A DNA stretch of 64,000 nucleotides from assembly GCA_963720675.1 (NCBI GenBank), contig CAVRGH010000010.1:1-64000 (forward strand). Reading direction: 5' to 3'. The notes beneath the pieces are model-generated. The model did not search any database. It had not been told where the DNA came from and worked only from the letters and a program-made list of their open reading frames with translations. Source of the stretch: JALHSW01 sp963720675. GTDB taxonomy: Bacteria; Actinomycetota; Acidimicrobiia; IMCC26256; PALSA-555. Below are positions 8,473 to 16,103 of the stretch, piece after piece (position 1 is the first letter of the stretch; each line of letters begins with the position of its first letter). Made by a program: the position numbers and the translations under genes.

Positions 8473-9096
8473 ATGGGTGTCTACGGCGACCATGTGCTCC
8501 CGCACGTCATCAACTTCGCGTGTGGGCTGAAGGCGACCAACCCACTGCGCGAGCGGGTCTGCGCCGGCCTGAGCGGGGAGGTCGTCGAGATCGGCTTCGG
8601 GTCGGGGCTCAACATCCCCTTCTATCCACCGGCCGTCACCCGCGTCGCCGCGGTCGAGCCTGCCGACCTGGGCTGGAAGCTCGCCGAGAAGCGGCTCGCG
8701 GGCGACGAGCGTCCCCATCGAGCGGTCGGGGCTCGACGGGGAGAAGCTTGCCGTTCCCCGACGACAGCTTCGACGCCGCGCTCTCGACGTGGACGATGTG
8801 CACGATCCCCGACATCGACGCCGCGCTGGCCGAGCTGCGCCGGGTCCTCAAGCCGGGCGGCGACGCTGCACTTCATCGAGCACGGGCTCGCGCCCGACGA
8901 GTCGGTGCAGCGCTGGCAGCACCGTCTCGAGCCGATGCAGAAGCGCCTCTTCGGCGGCTGTCACCTCACCCGTCAGTCCGTCGACCTGCTGACGAACGCC
9001 GGCTTCACCATCGCGGAGGTCGACCAGTTCTACGAGAAGGGCGCACCGAAGGCCCTCGGTGCCGACTCCCTCGGCACGGCCGTCTCGCCCGACTGA
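8473..9096 (+). CDS. Class I SAM-dependent methyltransferase (three frame breaks)
   Basis: AGGAGG precedes ATG at 8473. Motif I is VVEIGFGSGLNIPFYPPAVT, followed by VAAVEPADLGWKLAEKRLAG. The middle resumes in other frames as PIERSGLDGE and LPFPDDSFDAALSTWTMCTI, then IDAALAELRRVLKPGG, and the end reads LHFIEHGLAPDESVQRWQHR and LFGGCHLTRQSVDLLTNAGF. Breaks lie near 8706, 8747 and 8864 and add up to one codon. About 207 residues, matching small UbiE-like methyltransferases of the class described as phospholipid or generic methyltransferases. Substrate cannot be named. Divergent from the SnoaL-like gene. Confidence 0.8.
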   Translation: MGVYGDHVLPHVINFACGLKATNPLRERVCAGLSGEVVEIGFGSGLNIPFYPPAVTRVAAVEPADLGWKLAEKRLAGDERPHRAVGARRGEACRSPTTASTPRSRRGRCARSPTSTPRWPSCAGSSSRAATLHFIEHGLAPDESVQRWQHRLEPMQKRLFGGCHLTRQSVDLLTNAGFTIAEVDQFYEKGAPKALGADSLGTAVSPD

Positions 9097-9127
9097 CCGA
9101 GCGAGGGGCCGCACCTCGGGGAGACCG

Positions 9128-10492
9128 CTACGCGCTCGGCACGGTCGCGCGGATCACCGTCGGGCCGCCGGGGGGACTGGTGACGCTCAGCTCGCCGTCG
9201 ACGCCGGCGACGCGGTCGCTCAGGCCGCGCAGGCCGGTGGGGACGAGGTCGTCGTGCTCGCCGATGACCGCGCCGCCGTGCCCGTCGTCCTGCACCTCGA
9301 CCACGAGGTCGTCGCCGACCTGGCGGACGCTGACCGTGGCCCGGCTCGCCTCGGCGTGGCGGCTCACGTTGGTGAGGCTCTCGGCGACCACGTAGTAGGC
9401 GGTGGCCTCGACCGCGGGGGTCGGGCGCTTCGGGAGGTCGACGGTCACGTCCACCGGGATCGGGGCGCGCGCCGCGAGGGCGTGCACCGCGGCGTCGAGG
9501 CCGCGGTCGGTGAGCACCGAGGGGTGGATGCCCCGGGCGAGGTCGCGCAGCTCGACGAGCGCGAGCTTGGCGTCGGCGTGGGCCTCGTCGATGAGCGTGG
9601 CCGCACCCTCGGGGTCGGTCGCCATCTTCTCCTTGGCCCGGCCCAGCTCCATGGCGAGCGACGTGAGGCGCATCTGCGCACCGTCGTGCAGCGCGCGCTC
9701 GATGCGCTGACGCTCGGCGGTGGCCGCGTCGACCGAGCGGGCGCGGCTCTCGCTGAGGTGCTCGATCTGCGCCTCGTACTCCGCGGCGCTGTGGCCGAGG
9801 AGGCCGCGCGTCGCCATGCGGCTGAGGTTCGCGACGCCGCGGACGATCCAGGGTGCGAGCACCAGGGCGACCAGGCCGAGGACCGTCCAGATCGCGGTCT
9901 GCCACCACGCGCCGGTCCAGCTGCTCGTCGGGAGCGACCAGCCCCACAGGGGAGTGGTCACCAGCCCGATGGCCACGCTCCAGACCGTGACGACGACGGT
10001 GAACGTCGCGATGCCCCACGGCATGATCAGCGCCTCGTAGAGCAGCTCCTTCCAGTACGTGGCCTGCTTCAGGTTGGCGAGCAGCCAGCGGAACCAGCTG
10101 CGGACGCTCTCCTGCCAGCCTCCGGCCGCGTCGCGCTCGAACTGCAGGAGCGACGGTGCCGCGTGCAGGTCGGTGAGGTCGAGCAGCGCCCGGGCGCGGG
10201 CGCGCTCCCAGTTGGCGATCACCCGCACCAGCACGACGGTGAGGAGGAGGAGCGGGATGCCGATCAAGGTGATCAGCGACCCGAAGCCGGTCGAGATCAG
10301 TGTCACCATCAAGGCGAAGATCGCGATGCCGACCGGCAGGTTCAGCAGGAGGTGCCCCGTCTCCTTGACGGTGCGGACCTCCTTGTAGGGGCGCAGGAGG
10401 CGCCGCCACCAGGAGGTGGCCGGGGGGACGACCTGCTCCTGGAAGTCGGCGGTGGTGGGCGGTTCCATCAGATCAACCATCAACATGCTCAT
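9128..10492 (-). CDS. Sensor histidine kinase with putative membrane sensor domain (HisKA_3)
   Basis: Intact, about 454 residues. N-terminal half has repeated hydrophobic segments (LLLNLPVGIAIFALMVTLIS, ITLIGIPLLLLTVVLVRVIA, GIATFTVVVTVWSVAIGLVT, TVLGLVALVLAPWIVRGVAN) resembling the PF13796 putative-sensor module of actinobacterial NarL-pair kinases. The dimerisation/phosphoacceptor helix is ERQRIERALHDGAQMRLTSL with His in LHDG. The ATPase domain has the N-box in AESLTNVSRHAEAS and the glycine box in DDGHGG and GLRGLSDRVAGVDGELSV. Start at 10492 is chosen as the first of several Met codons (MSMLMVDLMEP); 10468 is possible. Likely partner of the regulator at 7268-7910. Confidence 0.88.
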   Translation of the reverse strand: MSMLMVDLMEPPTTADFQEQVVPPATSWWRRLLRPYKEVRTVKETGHLLLNLPVGIAIFALMVTLISTGFGSLITLIGIPLLLLTVVLVRVIANWERARARALLDLTDLHAAPSLLQFERDAAGGWQESVRSWFRWLLANLKQATYWKELLYEALIMPWGIATFTVVVTVWSVAIGLVTTPLWGWSLPTSSWTGAWWQTAIWTVLGLVALVLAPWIVRGVANLSRMATRGLLGHSAAEYEAQIEHLSESRARSVDAATAERQRIERALHDGAQMRLTSLAMELGRAKEKMATDPEGAATLIDEAHADAKLALVELRDLARGIHPSVLTDRGLDAAVHALAARAPIPVDVTVDLPKRPTPAVEATAYYVVAESLTNVSRHAEASRATVSVRQVGDDLVVEVQDDGHGGAVIGEHDDLVPTGLRGLSDRVAGVDGELSVTSPPGGPTVIRATVPSA

Positions 10493-10701
10493 GCGGGCAA
10501 CGTACGGAGCAGCATGCCGCAGCGGAATCCGGCGGGCTGGTGTTTCGGGGGTGGGGCTAGCCCTACCCCTACCCGGGATCAGGCGACGACCGTGCCTTCG
10601 ATCACGCACATGGTGAACGACGGCTCGAGGCCGTCGGCGGCGCGCCGACGAAGTGCTCGATAGGGTCCTCCCGTCGATCCCACGAGATGGAGGTGCATGC
10701 G

Positions 10702-10976
10702 ATGCACGCAGCCCTGTTCACCGTGAGCATCAAGGGTGGAGTCAACGACGCCAGGATCAAGAACCTGCACGACAACGTGGTCCCGATGGTGAGCAGCGCC
10801 CCTGGCTTCGTCGCCGGCTACTGGCTCGACTCCGTCGATGACCACGGCTTCGCGTTCGTCGTCTTCGAGGACGAGGCCTCGGCCAAGGCGTGCGGCACCC
10901 CCGGTCGGTGCCGACATGGGCGAGGGCGTCACGGTCGAGAGCGTGGAGTTCCGCGGCGATCCTGGCGAACGCCTAG
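10702..10976 (+). CDS. Small dimeric alpha/beta-barrel (ABM-like) protein (two frame breaks)
   Basis: GGAGG precedes ATG at 10702. Reads MHAALFTVSIKGGVNDARIK, APGFVAGYWLDSVDDHGFAF, then in shifted frames AAPPVGADMGEGVTVESVEF and AILANA before the TAG at 10974. About 91 residues. The ferredoxin-like pattern with a beta-strand opening, PGFVAGYW and VVFEDEASA suggests an antibiotic-biosynthesis-monooxygenase-like or heme-degrading-like fold of unknown function. Two one-base breaks near 10899 and 10953. It is followed 8 bases later by an enoyl-CoA hydratase. Confidence 0.65.
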
Positions 10977-10984
10977 CGCGCCGC

Positions 10985-11773
10985 GTGGCCGACGCGCTGC
11001 GGGTCGAGCGCCGCGGGCCGGTGGTGATCCTGGAGAACCAGGACCCACCCCGGAACCGCATGACGTTCGAGTACATGGACGAGCTCGAGGCGGCCGTGGT
11101 CGCGCTGCGCGACGACCGCGAGGCGCGCGCGGTCGTCGTCACCGCGGCGGGCGACGAGCACTTCAGCGTCGGCATGGACCTCAAGCAGCTGATGTCGGGC
11201 GCGGGGGAGCGCGGCGGGTTCGAGGCCGTGCTCGACCAGCGGCTGCGGGTGCTGTCGATGATCGAGCAGCTCGACAAGCCGGTGATCGCGACGCATGTTC
11301 GGGTACTGCCTCGGCGGCGGGCTCGAGCTGCCGCTCGCGTGCCACTTCCGCCTCGCCGCCACGGAGGGCGCCCGCATCGGTCTCCCCGAGCTGGACCTCG
11401 GGACCGTGCCGGCCTGGGGTGGCACCGCCCGCCTCACCCGCACGGTCGGGCCGGGCCCACGCACTCGACCTGATCCTGCGGGCGAAGAAGATCGACGGAC
11501 CCACCGCGCTGGCGATCGGGCTCGTGCACGAGGTGCATCCCGTCGCCGAGCTGAAGGCCCGCGCCGTCGAGCTCGCCGAGGAGCTGGCCGCGCAGCCGCC
11601 GATCGCCGTGGCCGGCGTGCTGCGCGCGGTCGTCGACGGTGAGCGCCTCCCGCTCGACGAGGCGCTGCGCACTCGAGCGCGACGCGGTGCGGCGCTGCAG
11701 CGAGTCGGCCGACCAGGTCGAGGGGATGATGGCGTTCCTCGAGAAGCGCCCGCCGCGGTTCGAGGGCCGCTAG
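10985..11773 (+). CDS. Enoyl-CoA hydratase/isomerase family protein (three frame breaks)
   Basis: Start assigned to GTG at 10985 (VADALRVERRGPVVILENQD). Crotonase motifs: AVVVTAAGDEHFSVGMDLKQ (oxyanion-hole strand), MFGYCLGGGLELPLACHFRL (second oxyanion glycines), ARIGLPELDLGTVPAWGGTA, then AHALDLILRAKKIDGPTALA and MMAFLEKRPPRFEGR. Breaks near 11290, 11455 and 11680 sum to a whole codon. About 262 residues. Acts on a CoA thioester; the typical second catalytic Glu region reads LPELDLG, with E retained. Substrate unknown. Confidence 0.82.
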
Positions 11774-11788
11774 GTCGGCGCTGCCGCG

Positions 11789-13160
11789 CTACTTGGCGAA
11801 GCGGATCGGGACCTGGACCATGTCCTCGGGCAGGACCGACGAGTCGTCGTTGGCGATGATCACGCAGCCGGGATGCTTCGCATCGCAGATCGTGTCGCCG
11901 ACCGGACCCGCGATGATCGTGATCTGCACGCTCGCCTTCGCCCGTCGGGTCGGGATGGAGGATCGCACCCTTGGTGAGGTCGCACCCGGCGGCCCCCGTG
12001 CTGCGATCCGGGCCGCACTGCAGGATGTTGACGACGCCGCCCGGTGAGAACCCCGACCAGCGCACGGTCACCATCTGACCGTCGACGAGGCCGGTGCGCG
12101 GCGTGACGGTGATGCTGCGGTCGTACTTCGGCTTCGGCGCGATCGGGATCTGCTCGCGAGACCCGGGTTCGGTCGCGGCGACGATCGTGGTCGCGCCGGG
12201 CAGGCCGTCGTCGGGGAGTCGGGCGATCGCGGCCTGGTCGCCACGGAGATAGCCGTCGAAGAAGTCGGTGATCGTCGCGAGCACGCTCGGGCCGGCGGGC
12301 GGGTCGAGCGACGTGGACGAACCGTGGTCGCCGCCCTCGACGCTCAGCAGCACCTTCGGGCCGCGCGCCTTGTTGAACGTGCGGACGATCTCGTCGTAGG
12401 GGACCTGCTCGTCGGCGGTGCCGTGCACCGCGAGGAACGCAGGGAGGTCGGTGAACCGGTAACGCCCGTCGGGGAAGGGGGCAGGCGTGCCCGAGAGCAC
12501 CGCGACCGCCTTGACCCGCGGATCACGACAGCACGTGTGGGCCGTGACCCCGAGGGAGGTGATGCCACCGTTGGAATGCCCCGCGACGCCGATCGCCTTC
12601 GGCGCGATCAGCCCCGTGAACGGTCCTTCTTTGGCGCGGGTGTCCGCCAGGAGCTCGTCGATCAGGAAGCTCACGTCGGCGGGCTGGTTCGCGATGTCGC
12701 CGGCGTCGGGTGCTCCGGGGCCACCGCCACTCGAGAGCGGGAAGCGCGGTGCGGCCACCACGTACCCGGCGGCCGCGAGCTGCGTGAGCAGCGGTTCGTA
12801 CGTCGCGGGCGTCGCGCCGAGGCCGTGCGCGAACACGACCAGGGGATACGGGCCGTTGGCGGAGTCGGGGGCCGCGTGCTCGACGGGTGCGGCGCCGACC
12901 GCGACATCGGTGGAGGGATACCAGACCGTCGTCTCGAGCGTGCGCCCGGGCTGCTTCGGCCGGTCGTCGCTCGGGGGCGTCGGGCGGCTCCGGTCCACGT
13001 ACGTCTTCGTGACGACGCCCACGCCGTGCTCCGCCGTCCCGGCTGCGGCGGCGGCTCCGGGCGCGCCGCTCGCGAGGATCAGCGCGACCGCGGCGACGGA
13101 TCCGAGGAACGACCGGCGGATCGCACGCGGCCTGCTCCCTCGTGTCCACCCCCCGGTCAT
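11789..13160 (-). CDS. Exported alpha/beta hydrolase with C-terminal neocarzinostatin-like domain (one frame break)
   Basis: ATG at 13160 opens a probable Tat signal: arginine-rich start, AIRRSFLGSVAAVALILASG, then an alanine-rich cleavage region. The hydrolase domain has VVFAHGLGATPATYEPLLTQ, nucleophile elbow AIGVAGHSNGGITSLGV (GHSNG), Asp near AVHGTADEQVPYDE and His in SVEGGDHGSSTS, as in dienelactone or polyester hydrolases and chlorophyllase-like enzymes. Residues about 345-456 (ITVTPRTGLVDGQMVTVRWS, NILQCGPDRSTGAAGCDLTK, DTICDAKHPGCVIIANDD) form a beta-sandwich like the neocarzinostatin apoprotein family (PF00960). A one-base break near 11950 lies within this tail. Extracellular ester hydrolysis is inferred. 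Confidence 0.8.
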
Positions 13161-13387
13161 GCCGCCACCGTAGCGAGCAACTCAGAGGTTCGCCGCGAGG
13201 ATCTTGGCGAGGCGGCGCATCTGCTTCGTCGTCGGCGTCTTCCCCTCGACCGTGACGCCTCGGTGCGGGCCGTCCCGAATGGGCCCTTCGGCACTATCGG
13301 TGCCTCGCCCCGACGTCGATGCTGGACGACGTCGTCGCACACCGCGGCGTTCCTCGTTCCAGCATCACCTCTTGGGGGGCACCATTC
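13161..13387. other. Intergenic region with a short coding-like remnant
   Basis: On the minus strand, roughly 13181-13290 reads in one frame as RGVTVEGKTPTTKQMRRLAK ILAANL then stop, which looks like the C-terminus of a protein, but no start or upstream coding is visible. A hairpin GGCAC-TATCG-GTGCC is at about 13292-13306. I see no recognisable gene; it may be a decayed fragment or chance. Confidence 0.3.
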
Positions 13388-14011
13388 ATGCAACGCAGAA
13401 CGCTCGACATCCTGTTCAGCATCGGGGGGATCGCGCTCTCGGCGCTCCTGCTCGTGCTCGGTCTCGTCCTGACGAGCAACGCGAACTTCGCCAAGGACTA
13501 CGTGCACGACCAGCTCAGTCAGCAGAACATCGTCTTCACGCCGGCGAAGTTCCTGACGCCGGAGGAGAAGAAGGCCGACTGCCTCGTCGAGAACGGGGGC
13601 AAGCCGCTCGTGACCGGCAAGCAGGCCGAGTGCTACGCCAACGAGTACATCGGGCTGCACGTGAAGGAAGTGGCCGGCGGCAAGACGTACGCCGACCTCG
13701 GCACGCCGCAGCGCGAGCTCCAGGCCAAGGTCGACGCGCTCGAGGAGGCCGGCGATCCGGTGCCGGCGGCGACGCAGGCCGAGCTCGACAAGCTCACCGG
13801 CCAGCGGGAGACCCTGTTCAAGGGTGAGACGCTGCGCGGACTCCTCCTCACGTCGTACGGGTTCTCCGTGTTCGGCGTGAAGGGCGGGGACGCGGCGACC
13901 GTCTGCTACATCGTCGCCGGGTTGCTCTTCCTCCTGTCCATCGCCGGGTTCGTGCACGCCTTCCGGACCCCGAAGGACAAGGTGTTCGCTCCGCCGGCCA
14001 CCGAGGCGTAG
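13388..14011 (+). CDS. Two-TM membrane protein of unknown function
   Basis: Intact, 207 residues from ATG at 13388 (MQRRTLDILFSIGGIALSAL). TM1 is residues about 8-30. An extracytoplasmic region of about 130 residues carries two cysteines (KKADCLVENGGKPL, KQAECYANEYIGLHV) likely to form a disulfide, and a helical segment TPQRELQAKVDALEEAGDPV with TQAELDKLTGQRETLF. TM2 is VCYIVAGLLFLLSIAGFVHA near the C-terminus. Actinobacterial hypothetical proteins with this TM-Cys-TM layout are common, but I cannot name a function. A strong hairpin follows the stop. Confidence 0.75.
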   Translation: MQRRTLDILFSIGGIALSALLLVLGLVLTSNANFAKDYVHDQLSQQNIVFTPAKFLTPEEKKADCLVENGGKPLVTGKQAECYANEYIGLHVKEVAGGKTYADLGTPQRELQAKVDALEEAGDPVPAATQAELDKLTGQRETLFKGETLRGLLLTSYGFSVFGVKGGDAATVCYIVAGLLFLLSIAGFVHAFRTPKDKVFAPPATEA

Positions 14012-14025
14012 CTCCAGGGCACCAT

Positions 14026-14065
14026 GGCGAGCGGCGGCGGATCCCCCCGATCCGCCGCCCTCGCC
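14026..14065 (+). terminator. Strong GC hairpin after the 13388-14011 gene
   Basis: GGCGAGCGGCGGCGGATC (14026-14043) pairs with GATCCGCCGCCCTCGCC (14049-14065) across a five-C loop, with one bulged base. There is no U-tract, as is usual for high-GC actinobacterial terminators. It separates the two-TM protein from the DUF2231 gene. Confidence 0.6.
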
Positions 14066-14148
14066 GCGCTCGGAGGGTCCGCGGGAATGGTTCGCTGCCC
14101 GTCGCGGCGGGTATGAACGCGGAGCACCGACGCGACGGAGGGGTCTCC

Positions 14149-14715
14149 ATGGCCAGGCGGTTCTCGATCAAACCGACGATGACGATCAAGGGTCGGACCT
14201 TCAAGGGGCTGCGCGGCTTCTCGGGCAAGCCGACCCACCCACCGCTGACCGACATCCCGATCGCGGCGTACCTGTTCGTCGCGGTGTTCGACGTGATCTC
14301 GTACGTCGCCGGGGCGGGAACGGAGGCCGGGCGGAACTTCTTCGTGGCCGGGACGTACGTGATCATCGGCGGGCTCGCGGTCTCGCTGCTCACCGCGCTG
14401 ACCGGGTTCTGGGACTGGCTGCGCTCGACCGAGGTCGGTACGCAGGCCCGTCGCACCGCGAACTGGCACATGGCGGTGATGCTGTTCGTCACCTCGATCG
14501 TGGTCGCCGACGTGGTGATCCGGCTCGTGCAGTACAACCACCCGTCGGTCAGCACCGTGGTGCTCGTCCTCTCTCTGGTGGCGGCCGCGCTCGTCGCCTA
14601 CGGCGCGACCTACGGCGGAGCACTCGTGTTCGAGTACGGCTTCAATGTGGAGAACGCGGGCGACAGCCCCGTCTGGCACGAGTCCGAGACCGACGTGTTC
14701 CCCGGGCAGGAGTGA
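14149..14715 (+). CDS. DUF2231-like four-TM membrane protein
   Basis: Intact, 188 residues. Start taken at ATG 14149 because GACGGAGGGG lies seven bases upstream; an in-frame ATG at 14113 lacks one. Reads MARRFSIKPTMTIKGRTFKG then GFSGKPTHPPLTDIPIAAYL, the H-P-x-L-T-D-x-P-I motif typical of DUF2231, followed by four hydrophobic segments (VAVFDVISYVAG, YVIIGGLAVSLLTALTGFWD, HMAVMLFVTSIVVADVVIRL, VVLVLSLVAAALVAYGATYG). Family function is unknown; some members associate with redox or heme systems. Its TGA is directly followed by the next start. Confidence 0.83.
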   Translation: MARRFSIKPTMTIKGRTFKGLRGFSGKPTHPPLTDIPIAAYLFVAVFDVISYVAGAGTEAGRNFFVAGTYVIIGGLAVSLLTALTGFWDWLRSTEVGTQARRTANWHMAVMLFVTSIVVADVVIRLVQYNHPSVSTVVLVLSLVAAALVAYGATYGGALVFEYGFNVENAGDSPVWHESETDVFPGQE

Positions 14716-14717
14716 CG

Positions 14718-15080
14718 ATGGGCGCCGACATCGAGGTCCTGGCGCTCGAACGCGCCGGGTGGGAGGCACTGTCGTCCGGTGGTGCGGCCGCTACCCGGTT
14801 CTACGACCGGGTCCTGGCGGACGAGGTGCTCATGTTGCTGCCGGGCGGGCTGTGCATCGACGACCGTGCCGGCGCCCTCGAGGCGATGGGCGGCGTCGGG
14901 TGGAGCAGCTACGAGCTGTTCGACGAGCGGGTGCTGGACCTCGCCGGCGATGCCGCGGTCGTGGCCTACCGCGCCACGGCGCGACGCGACGACGACGAGT
15001 ACGACGCGTTCTTCACCAGCACCTACGTGCGCAAGGGCGGCCGGTGGCGCCTCGCACTGCACCAACAGACCCCGCGCTGA
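14718..15080 (+). CDS. NTF2/SnoaL-like (DUF4440-type) protein
   Basis: Intact, about 120 residues. ATG at 14718 is preceded by GCAGGAG; a GTG at 14712 overlapping the upstream stop is an alternative. Sequence features: ALERAGWEALSSGGAAATRF, LADEVLMLLPGGLCIDDRAG, VVAYRATARRDDDEYDAFFT, STYVRKGGRWRLALHQQTPR. The last part is the typical beta-strand ending of DUF4440/NTF2-fold proteins. Such proteins bind small hydrophobic ligands or act as isomerases; none can be assigned here. Likely co-transcribed with the DUF2231 gene. Confidence 0.78.
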   Translation: MGADIEVLALERAGWEALSSGGAAATRFYDRVLADEVLMLLPGGLCIDDRAGALEAMGGVGWSSYELFDERVLDLAGDAAVVAYRATARRDDDEYDAFFTSTYVRKGGRWRLALHQQTPR

Positions 15081-15151
15081 CCGGTGGGCCGGTCGGGCCG
15101 GGTGAGCGACGCAACCCGGGAGTCGAAGCCAGGATCTACCGTGGCGGGCTG

Positions 15152-15319
15152 ATGGGGCAGCACGAGAACCTCGCGCGGATCCTGGTCGCGGTGTTGGCCG
15201 CGCTGTTGCTGCTCGCGATCGCGTACGTGGCCGCGGGTGACGTGGCGGTCGTGGTCGCGGGCCTCGTGCTGGGCGTGGTCGTCGGGTACCTGCTCGTCCG
15301 CGGCTCGGCGCGGTCCTGA
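15152..15319 (+). CDS. Small two-TM protein (55 aa)
   Basis: ATG at 15152 gives MGQHENLARILVAVLAALLL followed by LAIAYVAAGDVAVVVAGLVL and GVVVGYLLVRGSARS. Two hydrophobic helices are separated by a short G-D turn with a positive C-terminus. The stop is two bases before the start of the next crotonase gene, which supports it being translated. No family recognised. Confidence 0.6.
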   Translation: MGQHENLARILVAVLAALLLLAIAYVAAGDVAVVVAGLVLGVVVGYLLVRGSARS

Positions 15320-15321
15320 GC

Positions 15322-16063
15322 ATGACCGAGCCACTGCGGGTCGAGACGGCGGACGGCGTGCGCACCATCACGATCGACCGGCCCGAGGCGCGCAACGCGC
15401 TGACGGCGGCCATGCGCGAGGAGCTCCGCACGCTGTTCGCCGACGCGGACGCCGACGACTCGGTGGCCGTCGTCATCCTCACCGGGGTCGACCCGGCGTT
15501 CTCGGCCGGCGTCGACCTCAAGGAGCTCCGGGCCCGTCCGGCGAACCCCGATCCGGATGCGCCCCGCCCGCCCGTGACGGATCCGGCCGCGGTGATCCGG
15601 GACTCGAACACGCCAGTGATCGCCGCAGTGAACGGGGTGTGCGTGACGGGCGCGCTCGAGATCGCGCTGTCGTGCCACGTCATCCTGGCGTCGGAACGGG
15701 CGACGTTCGCCGACACCCACGCCAAGGTCGGGCTCGTGCCGGCGTGGGGGATGAGCGCGCTTGCTCCCCGAGGCCGTTGGCCGGCGCAAGGCGCTCGAGC
15801 TGTCGATCACCGGAGCGTTCGTCGACGCCGCCGAGGCGCTCCGCGTCGGGCTGGTGAACCACGTCGTCCCGCACGACGAGCTGCTGGCCGCCGCGCGGGC
15901 GATGGCGGCCGCGATCCGGGCCGCAGATCCGGTCTCGGTCCGGACGATCGTGGACCTGTCGCGGCGGGGCGCCGGATTGCCCCGCGACGAGGCGCTGCGC
16001 CTCGAGCGGGGGGCGATGGAGGCGTGGCGGGCACGAACGGGGGCATTGACCTCGAATCAGTGA
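15322..16063 (+). CDS. Enoyl-CoA hydratase/isomerase family protein (one frame break)
   Basis: ATG at 15322. VRTITIDRPEARNALTAAMR is the classic crotonase opening. VAVVILTGVDPAFSAGVDLK holds the first oxyanion residues, and AAVNGVCVTGALEIALSCHV the second with G-x-L-E. ATFADTHAKVGLVPAWGMSA follows. One inserted base near 15762 shifts to LPEAVGRRKALELSITGAFV and ALRVGLVNHVVPHDELLAAA. About 246 residues. The catalytic Glu corresponding to crotonase E144 lies in GALEIAL; the E164 region reads ADTHAKVGLVP, with H rather than E, so hydratase activity is uncertain and an isomerase or hydrolase role is possible. Confidence 0.82.
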
Positions 16064-16103
16064 GACGATTGGATGCCCGGGAGTCGCCAGGGGGATCGTC
16101 GTC

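Noticed and set aside
10579..10680. Minus-strand peptide ending EPSFTMCVIEGTVVA before the histidine kinase
   Set aside because: It has no start, runs into the promoter of the opposite gene and shows no family pattern; probably chance.
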